From assembly GCA_934464615.1 (NCBI GenBank), contig CAKSKA010000009.1, forward strand, positions 1-64,000: a DNA stretch of 64,000 nucleotides. Direction: 5' to 3'. This DNA comes from an uncultured Eubacteriales bacterium (GTDB lineage Bacteria; Bacillota; Clostridia; Oscillospirales; Acutalibacteraceae). The notes beneath the pieces are model-generated. The model saw nothing but the letters and a program-made list of their open reading frames with translations. It had not been told where the DNA came from and ran no database searches. The position numbers and the translations under genes are program-made. Each line of letters starts with the position of its first letter. Position 1 is the stretch's first letter. Of the stretch, positions 40,762 to 50,664 are shown one piece after another.

Positions 40762-41876
40762 ACGGCACCGCCCGCCTTTAACATTACTGTAAGCGAAATT
40801 GTAAAAAGAGCCGCCGTAAAAAGCATAAGGCCTATAAGCAGCGACAAAACGCTGTCGGTACTTTTAAAAAGTACCGGAATTTTACCGAGCGAAAAGCAGG
40901 AAGAAATCAACGCGCATACATTCAACGCTATTCGCCACAGCACAAGTTTTATTATTATGGGCAATGCGGCAGCACAAACGGCTATAAGTACATATATGCC
41001 TACCGAACTTTTTAAAAGCCCGACGCTTGCGGTAACTGTGGTTACTGCCTCGGATAAAGCAGGTCCCGCCACCGGCACAAAGGAACTGACTAAAAACTTG
41101 ACCGTTTTTGTACCCATGGTATCCGCTGCGGCTGCAACGGCGGTTTGTGCGGATAAAAGCCCCAAAAACATGGTAAACACAAAACCCATTATTGCCATGG
41201 CTGTATTTTTGACCGATTCCGCAATTCCGCAGGATGATAAAAACGGCGATACGCCCGAACACACCGAAACCGCCAGATAGGCGCTCATAAGCGGAATTAT
41301 TACATAAGCCGCCGCCTGTACCAATATCTGTGCGGCAAAAAGCACCGCACTGCCGGCTGTTGCCGTTCCCACGGCGGAACCCGACAATACCGCTATGCCG
41401 GACAGTACCGGTACTGCCGCCAACATAAATGCAGCGGTAGACTTTATGCAGGCGCTGCACAATTTAACCAAAACTATAATATTTGCTATAATTCCCGCTG
41501 CGATAACAGCGGAAAAAATGTAATTTAACGACTGTCCTATTTTACTGTTTTCGGGAGAATAGGTGTTTATAACGGCATAAAGCAAAATAACGGCGGACAT
41601 TTGCGCAAAAGCGGCGCCCACATCCCGAAATCCGTTTTTAACCATATCAAAAACCTGCGAAAACACATTTACTGTATCAAGGTTTTTATACCATTCTTCG
41701 TTTTGGGGATCTATGTCGTTTTGTTTAAAAAAATCCTTTGCACCGTCGGGCAAATTATCGGTTATATCGGTAATATCAATGTGTGTCAGGTCGGTATCCG
41801 CCGCATATGTGTTAACACCGAAAACCGACACCGACAAAATAAACACCGACAAAATTAAAATAATCTTTCTTTTCAT
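40758..41876 (-). CDS. spoIIIAE: Stage III sporulation protein AE
   Basis: A 372-residue polytopic membrane protein with a cleavable-looking signal peptide (about 1-25, ending NTYAA). About seven or eight membrane segments follow residue 85. The DFFKQNDIDPQNEEWYKNL region and the later SSFVPVAGPALSEAVTTVTASVG block are typical. It probably acts as the export-gate component of the SpoIIIA channel. Confidence 0.94.
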   Translation of the reverse strand: MKRKIILILSVFILSVSVFGVNTYAADTDLTHIDITDITDNLPDGAKDFFKQNDIDPQNEEWYKNLDTVNVFSQVFDMVKNGFRDVGAAFAQMSAVILLYAVINTYSPENSKIGQSLNYIFSAVIAAGIIANIIVLVKLCSACIKSTAAFMLAAVPVLSGIAVLSGSAVGTATAGSAVLFAAQILVQAAAYVIIPLMSAYLAVSVCSGVSPFLSSCGIAESVKNTAMAIMGFVFTMFLGLLSAQTAVAAAADTMGTKTVKFLVSSFVPVAGPALSEAVTTVTASVGLLKSSVGIYVLIAVCAAALPIIIKLVLWRIALNVCALISSCFSLGKIPVLFKSTDSVLSLLIGLMLFTAALFTISLTVMLKAGGAV

Positions 41877-41879
41877 TTT

Positions 41880-42263
41880 CTACACTGTTTTTGTTATAAT
41901 TTCAAATAAGTCGCGCAGTATCGGCACCGACAGTAAAAATATCGCGGTTTTACCGGCAAGTTCCGCCTTTGCGGCTATTGCGCTTTGTCCGAAGTCCCGA
42001 CAGGTATCTGCCGCAAACTGACTTAAATATCCTATTGCCACCGCCTTTACGGCTGTTAAAAAATACTTGCCGTTTACCCCGGCCGAATCCAAATATCCGC
42101 TTATTACCGAAAAAGCCGGAAGCACCGCGCTTAATACCGCAAGCAGTATCATACAGCCGAGTCCCACCGAAATTGCGGCGGCATATTCCTTTTTATATTG
42201 ATTAAGCATTACCGCCGCACCTGCGGCAATTAGGCACATACCTATAATTTTCAAAAATTCCAT
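41880..42263 (-). CDS. spoIIIAD: Stage III sporulation protein AD
   Basis: A 127-residue protein with about four membrane segments, in the SpoIIIAC/AD family. The start is set to Met (MEFLKIIGMCLIAAG) at 42263, which matches the family N-terminus; an upstream GTG (42281) would overlap spoIIIAC. The block AVKAVAIGYLSQFAADTCRDFGQSAIAAKAELAGK is diagnostic. Confidence 0.94.
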   Translation of the reverse strand: MEFLKIIGMCLIAAGAAVMLNQYKKEYAAAISVGLGCMILLAVLSAVLPAFSVISGYLDSAGVNGKYFLTAVKAVAIGYLSQFAADTCRDFGQSAIAAKAELAGKTAIFLLSVPILRDLFEIITKTV

Positions 42264-42264
42264 T

Positions 42265-42459
42265 TTAAAGCCCGAATACACTTTTTACGGTTGAAAACAG
42301 TTCCGCAATAACATTTACAAGCATAAGCAGCACCACTACAAGCCCCGCAAGCGTTGTAAGCATTGCCTGTTCCTCCCTGCCGGAACGCACCAACACTTGA
42401 TTTAAAACGGTTACTATTATGCCTATTGCCGCAACCTTAAATATAAAATCAACGTCCAT
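42265..42459 (-). CDS. spoIIIAC: Stage III sporulation protein AC
   Basis: A 64-residue protein with two membrane segments. The sequence IFKVAAIGIIVTVLNQVLVR, then GREEQAMLTTLAGLVVVLLM, is the family signature. It is related to SpoIIIAD and lies one base upstream of it. Confidence 0.95.
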   Translation of the reverse strand: MDVDFIFKVAAIGIIVTVLNQVLVRSGREEQAMLTTLAGLVVVLLMLVNVIAELFSTVKSVFGL

Positions 42460-42469
42460 ATTTTTCTCC

Positions 42470-42931
42470 TTACAAAAGTATTATTGCAGCGGCAAGTCCC
42501 GCAAAAAGGCCTAACATACGGCTTATTTTGCACTTTTGCTTTGCCTGCTCTTCGTATACCGCAAGACGTGATTCGGCTTCCTTTATAACGCCTTCGCATC
42601 TCTGCGCCTCCGTTTTTGCGTCCGCACTGCCTACACTGTCAAAAAATTCGTACAGCATTTCCTCGTCCGATTTATTAAGTCCGCTTTTAAGCAGACTTAC
42701 TTTAAAAGGTTTGTCAATTCGTAAATACCTCTCGCCGCCCGCTATACTCAAAGCGGCGTCGCAAATTTCGGCATTGCCGTACATAATTTTATTGCGTATT
42801 TGATTTATCGCCGAAATATACCAACGTAAATCCCTGCACCGTGAGGTAAGTCGGTACGAATAATAAAATCCTACACCCGTGCTTGAAATAATTATAAAAA
42901 CAATACCGAAAAGTTTTATAAAAGTTTGCAT
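42470..42931 (-). CDS. spoIIIAB: Stage III sporulation protein AB
   Basis: A 153-residue protein with a membrane segment at each end (about 5-24 and 138-153) and a helical middle domain. YRLTSRCRDLRWYISAINQI and the ending KCKISRMLGLFAGLAAAIILL are typical. It is structurally like T2SS GspF/EscI-type partners of the ATPase. It overlaps spoIIIAA by 16 bases. Confidence 0.94.
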   Translation of the reverse strand: MQTFIKLFGIVFIIISSTGVGFYYSYRLTSRCRDLRWYISAINQIRNKIMYGNAEICDAALSIAGGERYLRIDKPFKVSLLKSGLNKSDEEMLYEFFDSVGSADAKTEAQRCEGVIKEAESRLAVYEEQAKQKCKISRMLGLFAGLAAAIILL

Positions 42932-43830
42932 TTTAAAATGTCACCTGCCGTCATTATTTGTGCGTCCTGCATATTACGGGAATGCATAAGCACAACCGTT
43001 TCTGCGGCACCGGACAAAATAAGTTTTTTAAGTATGTTCCGTTTTAATATGTCCGAAACGCTGCCTGCGTGCGCCGTGGTTATTATCTCGGTGCCGGCGT
43101 TGAAACTTTGCATTACCGCGTCAAGTTCCGCCTCGGTTCCTATTTCGTCAAAGCATATAACATTGGGGGAAAATGTCCGCAGCGCTATTTGCGTAAGCCT
43201 GCTTTTCTCGCCCCCGAAAAACACATCCGTATTTATGCCGAGGTCTGTATATATACCGTCGCTGCTGAAACCCGACAGCTCTCCGCGCGTATCCACCGCG
43301 CAAACACGTAGCCCCTTGTAATCGGACAACTGCCTTATAATATCCCGAAGCACGGTTGTTTTTCCGCATCCGGGCGCGCCGCAAATCACCATACCGCGTC
43401 CGTTGTGCAGTTTAAACACCCTGTCGGCAGCGCCCTTTATTTCGTGGGCTATGCGTATATTTATGCTTGTAATATCGTGAAGGTTGTCCCCTGAAAAATT
43501 ACCCGTAACACCTGCCCTGCAACCTGCCGCGCAGGAAATATACCCGTTGTTCATTTGTGCCGAATGGGTGTATACCGAATTGTTGCAAAGCAACCTTACC
43601 GCCGTTTCAATATCCTTTTTGGTGCATACCGTGCCGTCGGTTTTGTGTGAAAACGTGCCCGATGAGTCCAAAAATAAATTTTCTCCGTTTTGCGTTATAC
43701 AAGCGGGGCGTCCTATACGCAAACGTATTTCCTCGGCAACGGCTTTGTCCCGATATTGCTCCAGCGCAGTCCTTACAAACAGCGGCAAACAGTACATTAT
43801 TTTGTCTATTGTCTGTTTCTCACTTCTCAT
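42916..43830 (-). CDS. spoIIIAA: Stage III sporulation protein AA (ATPase)
   Basis: A 304-residue secretion-type ATPase that powers the SpoIIIA channel. Walker A is GAPGCGKTTVL, and the Asp/Glu-rich Walker B lies in VICFDEIGTEAE, followed by TTAHAGSVSDI. It is the first gene of spoIIIAA-AH. In B. subtilis the operon is sigma-E dependent; only about 40 bases separate the upstream terminator from the start here, and I saw no clear sigma-E promoter, only CATAGTTT as a possible -10. GGAGGT precedes the ATG. Confidence 0.95.
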   Translation of the reverse strand: MRSEKQTIDKIMYCLPLFVRTALEQYRDKAVAEEIRLRIGRPACITQNGENLFLDSSGTFSHKTDGTVCTKKDIETAVRLLCNNSVYTHSAQMNNGYISCAAGCRAGVTGNFSGDNLHDITSINIRIAHEIKGAADRVFKLHNGRGMVICGAPGCGKTTVLRDIIRQLSDYKGLRVCAVDTRGELSGFSSDGIYTDLGINTDVFFGGEKSRLTQIALRTFSPNVICFDEIGTEAELDAVMQSFNAGTEIITTAHAGSVSDILKRNILKKLILSGAAETVVLMHSRNMQDAQIMTAGDILKCKLL

Positions 43831-43873
43831 ATTTTTTACCTCCGATACAAACTATGCAGACAAGCATAAAAAA

Positions 43874-43903
43874 AGAACGGATTTTCAAACGAAAATCCGT
43901 TCT
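43874..43903 (-). terminator. Terminator of the PIG-L gene
   Basis: AGAACGGATTTTC pairs perfectly with GAAAATCCGTTCT around a four-base loop. On the minus strand seven T follow. It insulates the PIG-L gene from spoIIIAA. Confidence 0.92.
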
Positions 43904-43922
43904 GCCGTATTCGCACCGTAAA

Positions 43923-45302
43923 TTATTTCTTTTTCTTAAATCCGCAATACACAATCGCCGCCGCAACCGTTAATACGGCAAGTCCCGCGCCTACGGCGGA
44001 GTAAACCGCACGTTTTTTCTGCGCCGGTGTCATTTCGGCTTTTGCGTCTGTCTGTTGTTGCGCGTTTTGCTGTTGCTGCGCCGCAAGTTCTTCCGCCGCT
44101 TTGCGCTCCTGCTCGGCTTTGAGTTCTTCTTCCTGTTGTGCGTAAGTTTTAATGTTTTCCATCATATCGTTTTTTGCGGTATCTTCACCGACTGTGGTAA
44201 AATACAAGCCGAATTCGCACGGAGAATATTTTTTAATTTGCGATGCTTTTTTAATCTCTCCGTTTTTACCGTTAAGCCATGTTCTAAACCATGTATACTG
44301 CTGTGATGTATGGCATAAAAATCCCTGTTTTGTCATTTCAAAAGGAGTTTTTCCGCCGAAATAATCACTCGGCGTATCGTAATCCATTACAATTTTATTC
44401 TCATTATACAAATGCACATACAATTTTTTTACGGTATATCCGCCGTATTTTTTGTATGAATCCGGAAAACTGTCGGCTTTATCCGTAAGCTGTACTGCCT
44501 GCGTTAACATTTTTGCGTTTAATTTGTGCATACCGTGTCCGTATTCGCCGTTTAAATCATGGCTCACCACTACCTGCGGCTTAAAACGGCGTATCATTTC
44601 CACCTGAAAACCGAGTGCGTCGTTTTCGGTATACGGCGCTATTGTTTTAAGCGCGCCCTCAACCGTTTCGGAATATTTATCGGGGAATTTATTAATTACC
44701 GGATAATTTTTGATACCCACGGTCCACAGTCCGTTTAAAAGTTCGTGCCTGCGGCGGATATTATCGCTGTGGTCGGTATAATAAACCACCTGTACCGCAC
44801 AACCGCGCGATGCGTAAAGCGGCAAAAGTCCTGCAAAGAAAAGCTGCTCGTCATCGGCATGGGAGGAAACAAGCATTATATCCGCCTTACTTACGGGCTG
44901 ATTCCAATCCTGTACCCACGTCGGCAATTCGCCGTCGGAAAAGGCATAAATATCGCATATTTTTGTATCTGCCGCAAATTCCAAAGTAATTTCATTGCAT
45001 GATTTATTTTCAAGTTTTACAAGAGTGTGCAAAAACTGTGCCTGCACTGCGGTTTCGCTGCCGCCGACATTCACGGAAAATTCGGTCACTGCGTCATAAT
45101 AAATTACATAAATTGCGGCTATATTAGCGTCCGCCTTGATGTTAAGCGTTTTGCACTGCGCGTATGTAAGAAAATTATCGTCGGTCAGTTTACCGTTTAT
45201 CCCCTGTATCTTTAATTGCTCCGCCTGCGACTGTGCGCTTACGCTCACACACGGACATAAAAAAATTATAATACACAAAATTATCGCCGTTACTCTTTTC
45301 AT
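43923..45302 (-). CDS. Secreted, membrane-anchored PIG-L family deacetylase
   Basis: A 459-residue protein with signal peptide (about 1-23), an outer N-terminal region, a PIG-L/LmbE zinc deacetylase domain and a C-terminal membrane anchor (about 435-455, then KKKK). The metal motif is SSHADDEQLFFAG, and SHDLNGEYGHGMHKLNA holds the second zinc His. Between the domain and the anchor is a Gln/Glu/Ala-rich coiled-coil stretch (about 385-425). It probably removes N-acetyl groups from cell-surface glycans. The substrate is unknown. Confidence 0.85.
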   Translation of the reverse strand: MKRVTAIILCIIIFLCPCVSVSAQSQAEQLKIQGINGKLTDDNFLTYAQCKTLNIKADANIAAIYVIYYDAVTEFSVNVGGSETAVQAQFLHTLVKLENKSCNEITLEFAADTKICDIYAFSDGELPTWVQDWNQPVSKADIMLVSSHADDEQLFFAGLLPLYASRGCAVQVVYYTDHSDNIRRRHELLNGLWTVGIKNYPVINKFPDKYSETVEGALKTIAPYTENDALGFQVEMIRRFKPQVVVSHDLNGEYGHGMHKLNAKMLTQAVQLTDKADSFPDSYKKYGGYTVKKLYVHLYNENKIVMDYDTPSDYFGGKTPFEMTKQGFLCHTSQQYTWFRTWLNGKNGEIKKASQIKKYSPCEFGLYFTTVGEDTAKNDMMENIKTYAQQEEELKAEQERKAAEELAAQQQQNAQQQTDAKAEMTPAQKKRAVYSAVGAGLAVLTVAAAIVYCGFKKKK

Positions 45303-45333
45303 TTCCCATTCCCCTCAGTACCGATTATAAAAA

Positions 45334-45355
45334 TCGCCCCTGTAGCAAGGGGCGA
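45334..45355 (-). terminator. Terminator of the YebC gene
   Basis: TCGCCCCT pairs with AGGGGCGA around a six-base loop. On the minus strand a five-T run follows. Confidence 0.85.
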
Positions 45356-45366
45356 CATTATGTAAA

Positions 45367-46107
45367 CTAATCTTCGTTTTCTTCGTCGGGCATATCCCAG
45401 TTGTGCCAAACTTCCTGTACATCGTCGTTTTCTTCCAGCATATCAATCAACTTTTCCATTTTTTCGGCGGCTTCGCCTTCAAGACTTGTAAGCGTCTGCG
45501 GAACATATGCGGTTTCAGCCGACAAAAATTCGTATCCCTTTGCTTCCAGTGCATCACGCACGTCTGCCAGCGCATTGGGATCGGTATCTATTGTAAATAC
45601 GTCGCCGTCAAAATTAAAGTCGTCTGCGCCTGCTTCCAAAGCGTCCTCCATAACGGTATCTTCGTCGCGGCCTTCTGCCTCTATAACTATCTGTCCGCGG
45701 CGGTCAAACATAAACATAACCGAACCCGACTGACCGAGATTTCCGCCGCATTTATCGAAATAATGGCGTATATCGCCGGCGGTACGGTTACGGTTATCGG
45801 TAAGTGTTTCTACAATAACGGCAACGCCCGACGGACCGTAGCCCTCATATATAAGTTCCTCATAATTATCTGCCTCGCCGTCACCGGCTGCTTTTTTAAT
45901 TATTCTTTCAATATTGTCGTTAGGCACATTTGCGGCTTTTGCCTTGGCAATAGCGTCTTTTAACTTGCTGTTTTCCGCGGGATTCGGTCCGCCCTGCTTA
46001 ACTATTACGGCAATTTCCCTTCCTATTTTTGTAAATACCTTTGCTTTTGCGGCATCGGTTTTTTCTTTTTTACGCTTAATATTATTCCATTTTGAATGTC
46101 CTGACAT
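45367..46107 (-). CDS. YebC/PmpR family protein
   Basis: A 246-residue cytoplasmic protein of the YebC family. The N-terminal MSGHSKWNNIKRKKEKTDAA is invariant across the family, and KIGREIAVIVKQGGPNP and YEGYGPSGVAVIVETLTDN are further blocks. Family members have been described as transcription regulators and, more recently, as factors that relieve ribosome stalling. It is a single-gene unit before dusB on the minus strand. Confidence 0.95.
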   Translation of the reverse strand: MSGHSKWNNIKRKKEKTDAAKAKVFTKIGREIAVIVKQGGPNPAENSKLKDAIAKAKAANVPNDNIERIIKKAAGDGEADNYEELIYEGYGPSGVAVIVETLTDNRNRTAGDIRHYFDKCGGNLGQSGSVMFMFDRRGQIVIEAEGRDEDTVMEDALEAGADDFNFDGDVFTIDTDPNALADVRDALEAKGYEFLSAETAYVPQTLTSLEGEAAEKMEKLIDMLEENDDVQEVWHNWDMPDEENED

Positions 46108-46159
46108 TTTATTTCCTCCGTTTGCGGCAAATCCGCTTTAATAGCCACATTAAAATATA

Positions 46160-47131
46160 TCACATTTTTCTGTCTGCTTCAAGTGCTTTTTCTATTATGT
46201 TGTCTATATCCGCCCTGCTTTTAATTTCCCCGCACATTACGCGAAGTTTTGCGGCGCCGCTTATACCCTTAATATACCATGCGGCATGCTTGCGGGATTC
46301 GTTAAGCGCGACGCGCTCGTCCTTATATTTAAGCATAAGCGAAATATGCTCGCGCATAACGCGCATACGTTCTTCCACGCTCGGCAGCGGTAAAATTTCA
46401 CCCGTTTGCATATATGTGTTTATTTGCTTAAACACAAAGGGATTTCCCATTGCCGCCCTGCCTACCATTACAAAATCGGCGCCCGTTGCCTCGTACATAT
46501 ACTTTGCCGATTCGCCGTCGCGTACATCTCCGTTCGCAATTACGGGAATTTTTACCGCGCGTTTTACGGCGGCTATGGTTTTATAATCAATGCCCGGCGC
46601 GTACATCTGGCTGCGCGTCCTGCCGTGTACCGTAACGGCTGCGGCACCTGCCGCCTCTGCCCGTTTTGCAAGTTCCGGCGCATTAATACTGTCGCTGTCC
46701 CAACCCGTACGCATTTTAACTGTAACCGGCAGTTTTACGGCGTTTACCACGGCGCCTATAATTTTTTCGGCAAGTTGCGGAGAGCGCATGAGCGCACTGC
46801 CGCCGCCGTTGCCTGCCACTTTCGGCGCGGGGCACCCCATATTTATATCAATAAAATCGGGGTTTCTGCTTTCGGCGGTTATTGCCGCTGCCGCCATGGT
46901 TTCGGGTTCGCTGCCGAAAAGCTGCGACGCCATAGGGCGCTCGGCATCAAAACAGGCAAGGTATGCGGCGCTTTTTTTATCACCCAAACTTACACCCTTG
47001 CTGCTTGTAAGTTCCCCCACCGTATAAGCGGCGCCGAACTTTCTGCATATTTCCCGCATAGCCCTGTCTGCAACACCTGCCATGGGCGCTAATGCGGCAT
47101 ATCCTTCAATTTTTACGTTTCCAATCATCAT
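46160..47131 (-). CDS. dusB: tRNA-dihydrouridine synthase
   Basis: A 323-residue FMN-dependent enzyme that reduces uridine in the tRNA D-loop. The N-terminal APMAGVADRAMREICRKFGA binds FMN. NMGCPAPKVAGNGGGSALM has the catalytic Cys. VTVKMRTGWD, TVHGRTRSQMY and PVIANGDVRDGESA complete the barrel. The best match is the DusB group that is ubiquitous in Firmicutes. It lies upstream of yebC on the same strand, 52 bases apart, and diverges from polA. Confidence 0.92.
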   Translation of the reverse strand: MMIGNVKIEGYAALAPMAGVADRAMREICRKFGAAYTVGELTSSKGVSLGDKKSAAYLACFDAERPMASQLFGSEPETMAAAAITAESRNPDFIDINMGCPAPKVAGNGGGSALMRSPQLAEKIIGAVVNAVKLPVTVKMRTGWDSDSINAPELAKRAEAAGAAAVTVHGRTRSQMYAPGIDYKTIAAVKRAVKIPVIANGDVRDGESAKYMYEATGADFVMVGRAAMGNPFVFKQINTYMQTGEILPLPSVEERMRVMREHISLMLKYKDERVALNESRKHAAWYIKGISGAAKLRVMCGEIKSRADIDNIIEKALEADRKM

Positions 47132-47186
47132 AGCTTTTCAATTATACTCCCGAAGTGCCGTAAAGTCAATTTTTTAAATTTTGATG

Positions 47187-47215
47187 ATGACAAACTATAA
47201 TTAATTTGGTATAAT
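47187..47215 (+). promoter_or_regulatory. polA promoter
   Basis: ATGACA (47187-47192), 17-bp spacer, TATAAT (47210-47215), 30 bases before the ATG. Confidence 0.65.
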
Positions 47216-47245
47216 AAATATAATTATATATTGGGAGTGTATGCA

Positions 47246-49792
47246 ATGAAGTTATTGGCCATTGACGGCAACAGCATAATAAACCGTGCGTTTTACGGAA
47301 TAAAACTGCTTACCACAAAGGACGGCAGATACACAAACGGCGTATACGGTTTTATAACCATACTCAACCGTCTTTGCGAAAAAGAAAATCCCGACGCCGT
47401 CGCCGTTGCGTTTGACGTACATTCCCCCACATTCCGACATGAAAAATACGCGCAGTACAAAGCAGGCAGACACGCAACTCCGCCGGAGCTTTTAAGTCAG
47501 TTCCCCGTATTAAAACAATGGCTTAACCTTGCCGGATATAAATATATTGAGCTTGCCGGATTTGAAGCCGACGACATTTTAGGCACACTCTCCGCCGCTG
47601 CCGGCAGTAACGAATGTGTTATTGCCACGGGGGACAGGGATTCGCTGCAATTAGTCGGCGGTTCTACCCGTGTTTTGCTTGCCGCCACCCATGCGGGAAA
47701 GCCCGAACTTACTGACTTTACACCCGATACGGTACTTGAAAAATACGGCCTGACGCCCGACAAACTTATTGACCTTAAAGCGCTTATGGGCGATTCGTCG
47801 GATAATATTCCGGGGGTTTCCGGAATAGGACAAAAAACCGCAACGTCGCTGTTGCAGGAATTCGGCAGTATGGATAACATTTACGAAAACATTGACACCC
47901 TGCCGATTAAGGACAACCTTAAAATCAAGTTGCGCGCAGGTAAGGACAGCGCATATTTAAGCCGTTGGCTCGGCACAATAAATACCGCTGTTCCCATATG
48001 TACGGATTACTCGCAGTATATCCCGTCCGGACGTGACGAAGCCGGTCTTGCCCGACTTATGAGCGAACTTGAATTTTTTAAACTTATGGAAACAATGGGG
48101 ATAAATTCGGCGCCGACAGCAACAATTACGACCGATAATGCACGCATGGTTAACGAAATATCGCCCGATTGCTTTTGTGTAAACAAAAAAGCGGATTTTA
48201 CTTTTAACAGCGAAAGCGGCATTTTGTATGCCGTATCCGACGGCCTTGCCTGTGCTTTTGATATGCAGTGCGATAAAGAAAAGGTAAAAGCGCTTTTAGA
48301 GGACGAAAAAACCGAAAAAAGAATTTACGACAGCAAAACGCTTTACAAATACTGCCGCAAAAACGGAATTGACATTAAAAACGTAACATTCGATACAATC
48401 CTTGCAGGCTACCTTGCAAGTCCCTCGGCATCGGCTTACGATGTAAAGCGCCTTGCAAGCGAATACCGTGTAAATACGCCCGTTACCGATACCGCGGACG
48501 AGCGTTTGTGCGATGCGGTACTGTGCGGTGCGGTAAACGACGCACTTTATAAATATCTTGAAAAAAACGGACAGTTAAAACTGCTTGAAGAAATTGAAAT
48601 ACCGTTGGCAAAGGTTCTCGGCGATATGGAACTTGCGGGATTTTTGATTGATAAAGACGGTATTTTGAATTACGGAAAAGAGATTGAAAACCGTATTGGG
48701 CAACTGCAATCACAAATATATGAACTTGTAGGGTATGAATTTAATCTCAACTCACCCTCGCAGTTGGGTGTTGCCCTTTTTGAGAAACTGGGCCTGCCCG
48801 CAAAAAAGAAAACAAAACGCGGTTACAGCACTTCGGCTGAAATACTTGAAGAATTAAAACCGCTGCACCCGGCAGTTGCAAAACTGCTTGAATACCGCAG
48901 CCTTGCAAAACTTAAATCCACTTATTGCGATTCGCTTGTATCCGCTACCGACGCCGACGGCAGAATACACTCGACCTTCAACCAGACCGAAACACGAACG
49001 GGGCGCATATCCTCGCTTGAGCCGAATTTGCAAAACATTCCCGTACGGCAGGAAGAAGGCAAAAAACTGCGCAAATATTTTAAAGCCGCCGACGGATATG
49101 TACTGTGCGACGCCGACTATTCGCAGATAGAGCTGCGTGTGCTTGCCCACATGGCAAACGAAAAAAATATGATAGAAGCATTTAAAAGCGGAAGGGATTT
49201 CCACACCGTTGCCGCCGCTACGGCGTTCGGTATACCGGAAGAACTTGTAACCCCGCTTTTGCGCAGCCGTGCCAAAGCAATAAATTTCGGTATAGTTTAC
49301 GGCATAGGTGCGTTTTCGCTTGCAAAGGACATAGGCGTAACGCGGAAAGAAGCACAGCAGTATATAGATTCCTACCTTGCCGCCTACCCGAATATAGACC
49401 GATATATGAAAACGGTTATAGCGCAGGCAAAAGCCGACGGATTTGTAACAACGCTTTTCGGCAGGCGCCGATATTTGCCCGAACTTTCGTCATCCAACGC
49501 AATGATGCGCGCTTTCGGCGAACGCGTTGCAAGAAATGCGCCCATACAGGGTACCGCGGCGGATATTATAAAAATTGCAATGATAAAGGTAAGCCGGCGT
49601 CTTGAAAAGGAAAAACTTGACGCGCGTCTTATTTTACAGGTGCATGATGAACTGATTGTTGAATGCCGAACGGAAATTAAGGATACCGTGTGCAGAATTT
49701 TGGAAGAAGAAATGTCGGGCGCGGCAGTTCTTTCCGTTCCGCTTACGGTAGACGCACATTCGGGTGTTACCTGGTTTGATGCAAAGGAATAA
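47246..49792 (+). CDS. polA: DNA polymerase I
   Basis: An 848-residue repair and Okazaki-processing polymerase. The N-terminal 5'-3' exonuclease (about 1-285) starts KLLAIDGNSIINRAFYG and holds GFEADDILGTL and GIGQKTATSLL. The middle (about 300-460) has the 3'-5' exonuclease fold but lacks the DxE active site, so it probably does not proofread, as in Bacillus Pol I. The polymerase has DADYSQIELRVLAHMA (motif A), RSRAKAINFGIVYGIGAFSLA is split across motif B, and LQVHDELIVE is motif C. ATG 47246 follows GGGAG. Confidence 0.95.
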   Translation: MKLLAIDGNSIINRAFYGIKLLTTKDGRYTNGVYGFITILNRLCEKENPDAVAVAFDVHSPTFRHEKYAQYKAGRHATPPELLSQFPVLKQWLNLAGYKYIELAGFEADDILGTLSAAAGSNECVIATGDRDSLQLVGGSTRVLLAATHAGKPELTDFTPDTVLEKYGLTPDKLIDLKALMGDSSDNIPGVSGIGQKTATSLLQEFGSMDNIYENIDTLPIKDNLKIKLRAGKDSAYLSRWLGTINTAVPICTDYSQYIPSGRDEAGLARLMSELEFFKLMETMGINSAPTATITTDNARMVNEISPDCFCVNKKADFTFNSESGILYAVSDGLACAFDMQCDKEKVKALLEDEKTEKRIYDSKTLYKYCRKNGIDIKNVTFDTILAGYLASPSASAYDVKRLASEYRVNTPVTDTADERLCDAVLCGAVNDALYKYLEKNGQLKLLEEIEIPLAKVLGDMELAGFLIDKDGILNYGKEIENRIGQLQSQIYELVGYEFNLNSPSQLGVALFEKLGLPAKKKTKRGYSTSAEILEELKPLHPAVAKLLEYRSLAKLKSTYCDSLVSATDADGRIHSTFNQTETRTGRISSLEPNLQNIPVRQEEGKKLRKYFKAADGYVLCDADYSQIELRVLAHMANEKNMIEAFKSGRDFHTVAAATAFGIPEELVTPLLRSRAKAINFGIVYGIGAFSLAKDIGVTRKEAQQYIDSYLAAYPNIDRYMKTVIAQAKADGFVTTLFGRRRYLPELSSSNAMMRAFGERVARNAPIQGTAADIIKIAMIKVSRRLEKEKLDARLILQVHDELIVECRTEIKDTVCRILEEEMSGAAVLSVPLTVDAHSGVTWFDAKE

Positions 49793-49801
49793 GGTGTTAA
49801 A

Positions 49802-50662
49802 ATGATTAAAAAACTTTACAAAGACGGAAAGAAAAAAGCGCTTACATTCAGTTTTGACGACGGATGCGGTGCGGATATACGCACTGTATGGCTGCTTAAC
49901 AAATACGGTTTGCACGCCACGTTCAATCTTATCGGGCACAGTGACATTCCGTGCTTTTGGCGGCTTGAGGACGATTACAAAAACTGGGACGGAAGCGACG
50001 CTTTGTCGGAATTTTTCTGTGGCCACGAAATAGCAAACCATTCGTATTCGCATCCAAACCTTACCACGCTAAGCGCAAAAGAATGTTACGAACAGATAAA
50101 AAAATGCTCCGACATACTTGAAAAAGCCTTCCGCCGTAAGATACGCGGCGGTGCGTCGCCGTTCGGCGCAAACAGCACACAGGTTGAGCAGGCGTTTGCA
50201 AAATGCGGCATTGTGTACCAGCGTACAACTGCCGATACGCATAATTTTGCCCTGCCAGAAAACTTTTTGGATTGGGCGCCGAGCGCACATTTCAATTCAT
50301 TTTTGCCTACCCGCTTCGGCGACGGACTTATTAAAGAATTTTTGGCGACCGACGACGAGCTTGCCTGCCTTTACATATGGGGACATTCCTTTGAACTTAC
50401 GAATATAAACTGTTATAATCAAAATGAATGGGAACCCTGCCGCGACCGCTGGGGTTATGTTGAAAATACAATTTACGCCCCACTGTCTTTTAAGGACGAC
50501 ATATGGTATGCGACAAACATTGAAATATGCGATTATGTAACCGCCATGCGCAAAGCCGAAATTACCGAAAACAAAATTTACAACCCCACGGATACCGTTC
50601 TTTATTTTGAAAAAGACGGTAAAGTAATCTGTGTTAACCCCAAAACAACCGAGGAATTTTAA
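49802..50662 (+). CDS. Polysaccharide deacetylase family protein, cytoplasmic type
   Basis: A 286-residue NodB-fold protein without a signal peptide. The metal motif is TFSFDDGCGAD (15-25), with HSYSHPNL as the His pair and RGGASPFGAN as the later loop. The sequence resembles a group of polysaccharide deacetylase-like proteins with a longer C-terminal part (GHSFELTN, then a Trp/Tyr-rich end). The substrate is unknown. It starts nine bases after polA and ends two bases before the fusion gene, so it belongs to a polA-headed operon. Confidence 0.82.
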   Translation: MIKKLYKDGKKKALTFSFDDGCGADIRTVWLLNKYGLHATFNLIGHSDIPCFWRLEDDYKNWDGSDALSEFFCGHEIANHSYSHPNLTTLSAKECYEQIKKCSDILEKAFRRKIRGGASPFGANSTQVEQAFAKCGIVYQRTTADTHNFALPENFLDWAPSAHFNSFLPTRFGDGLIKEFLATDDELACLYIWGHSFELTNINCYNQNEWEPCRDRWGYVENTIYAPLSFKDDIWYATNIEICDYVTAMRKAEITENKIYNPTDTVLYFEKDGKVICVNPKTTEEF

Positions 50663-50664
50663 AA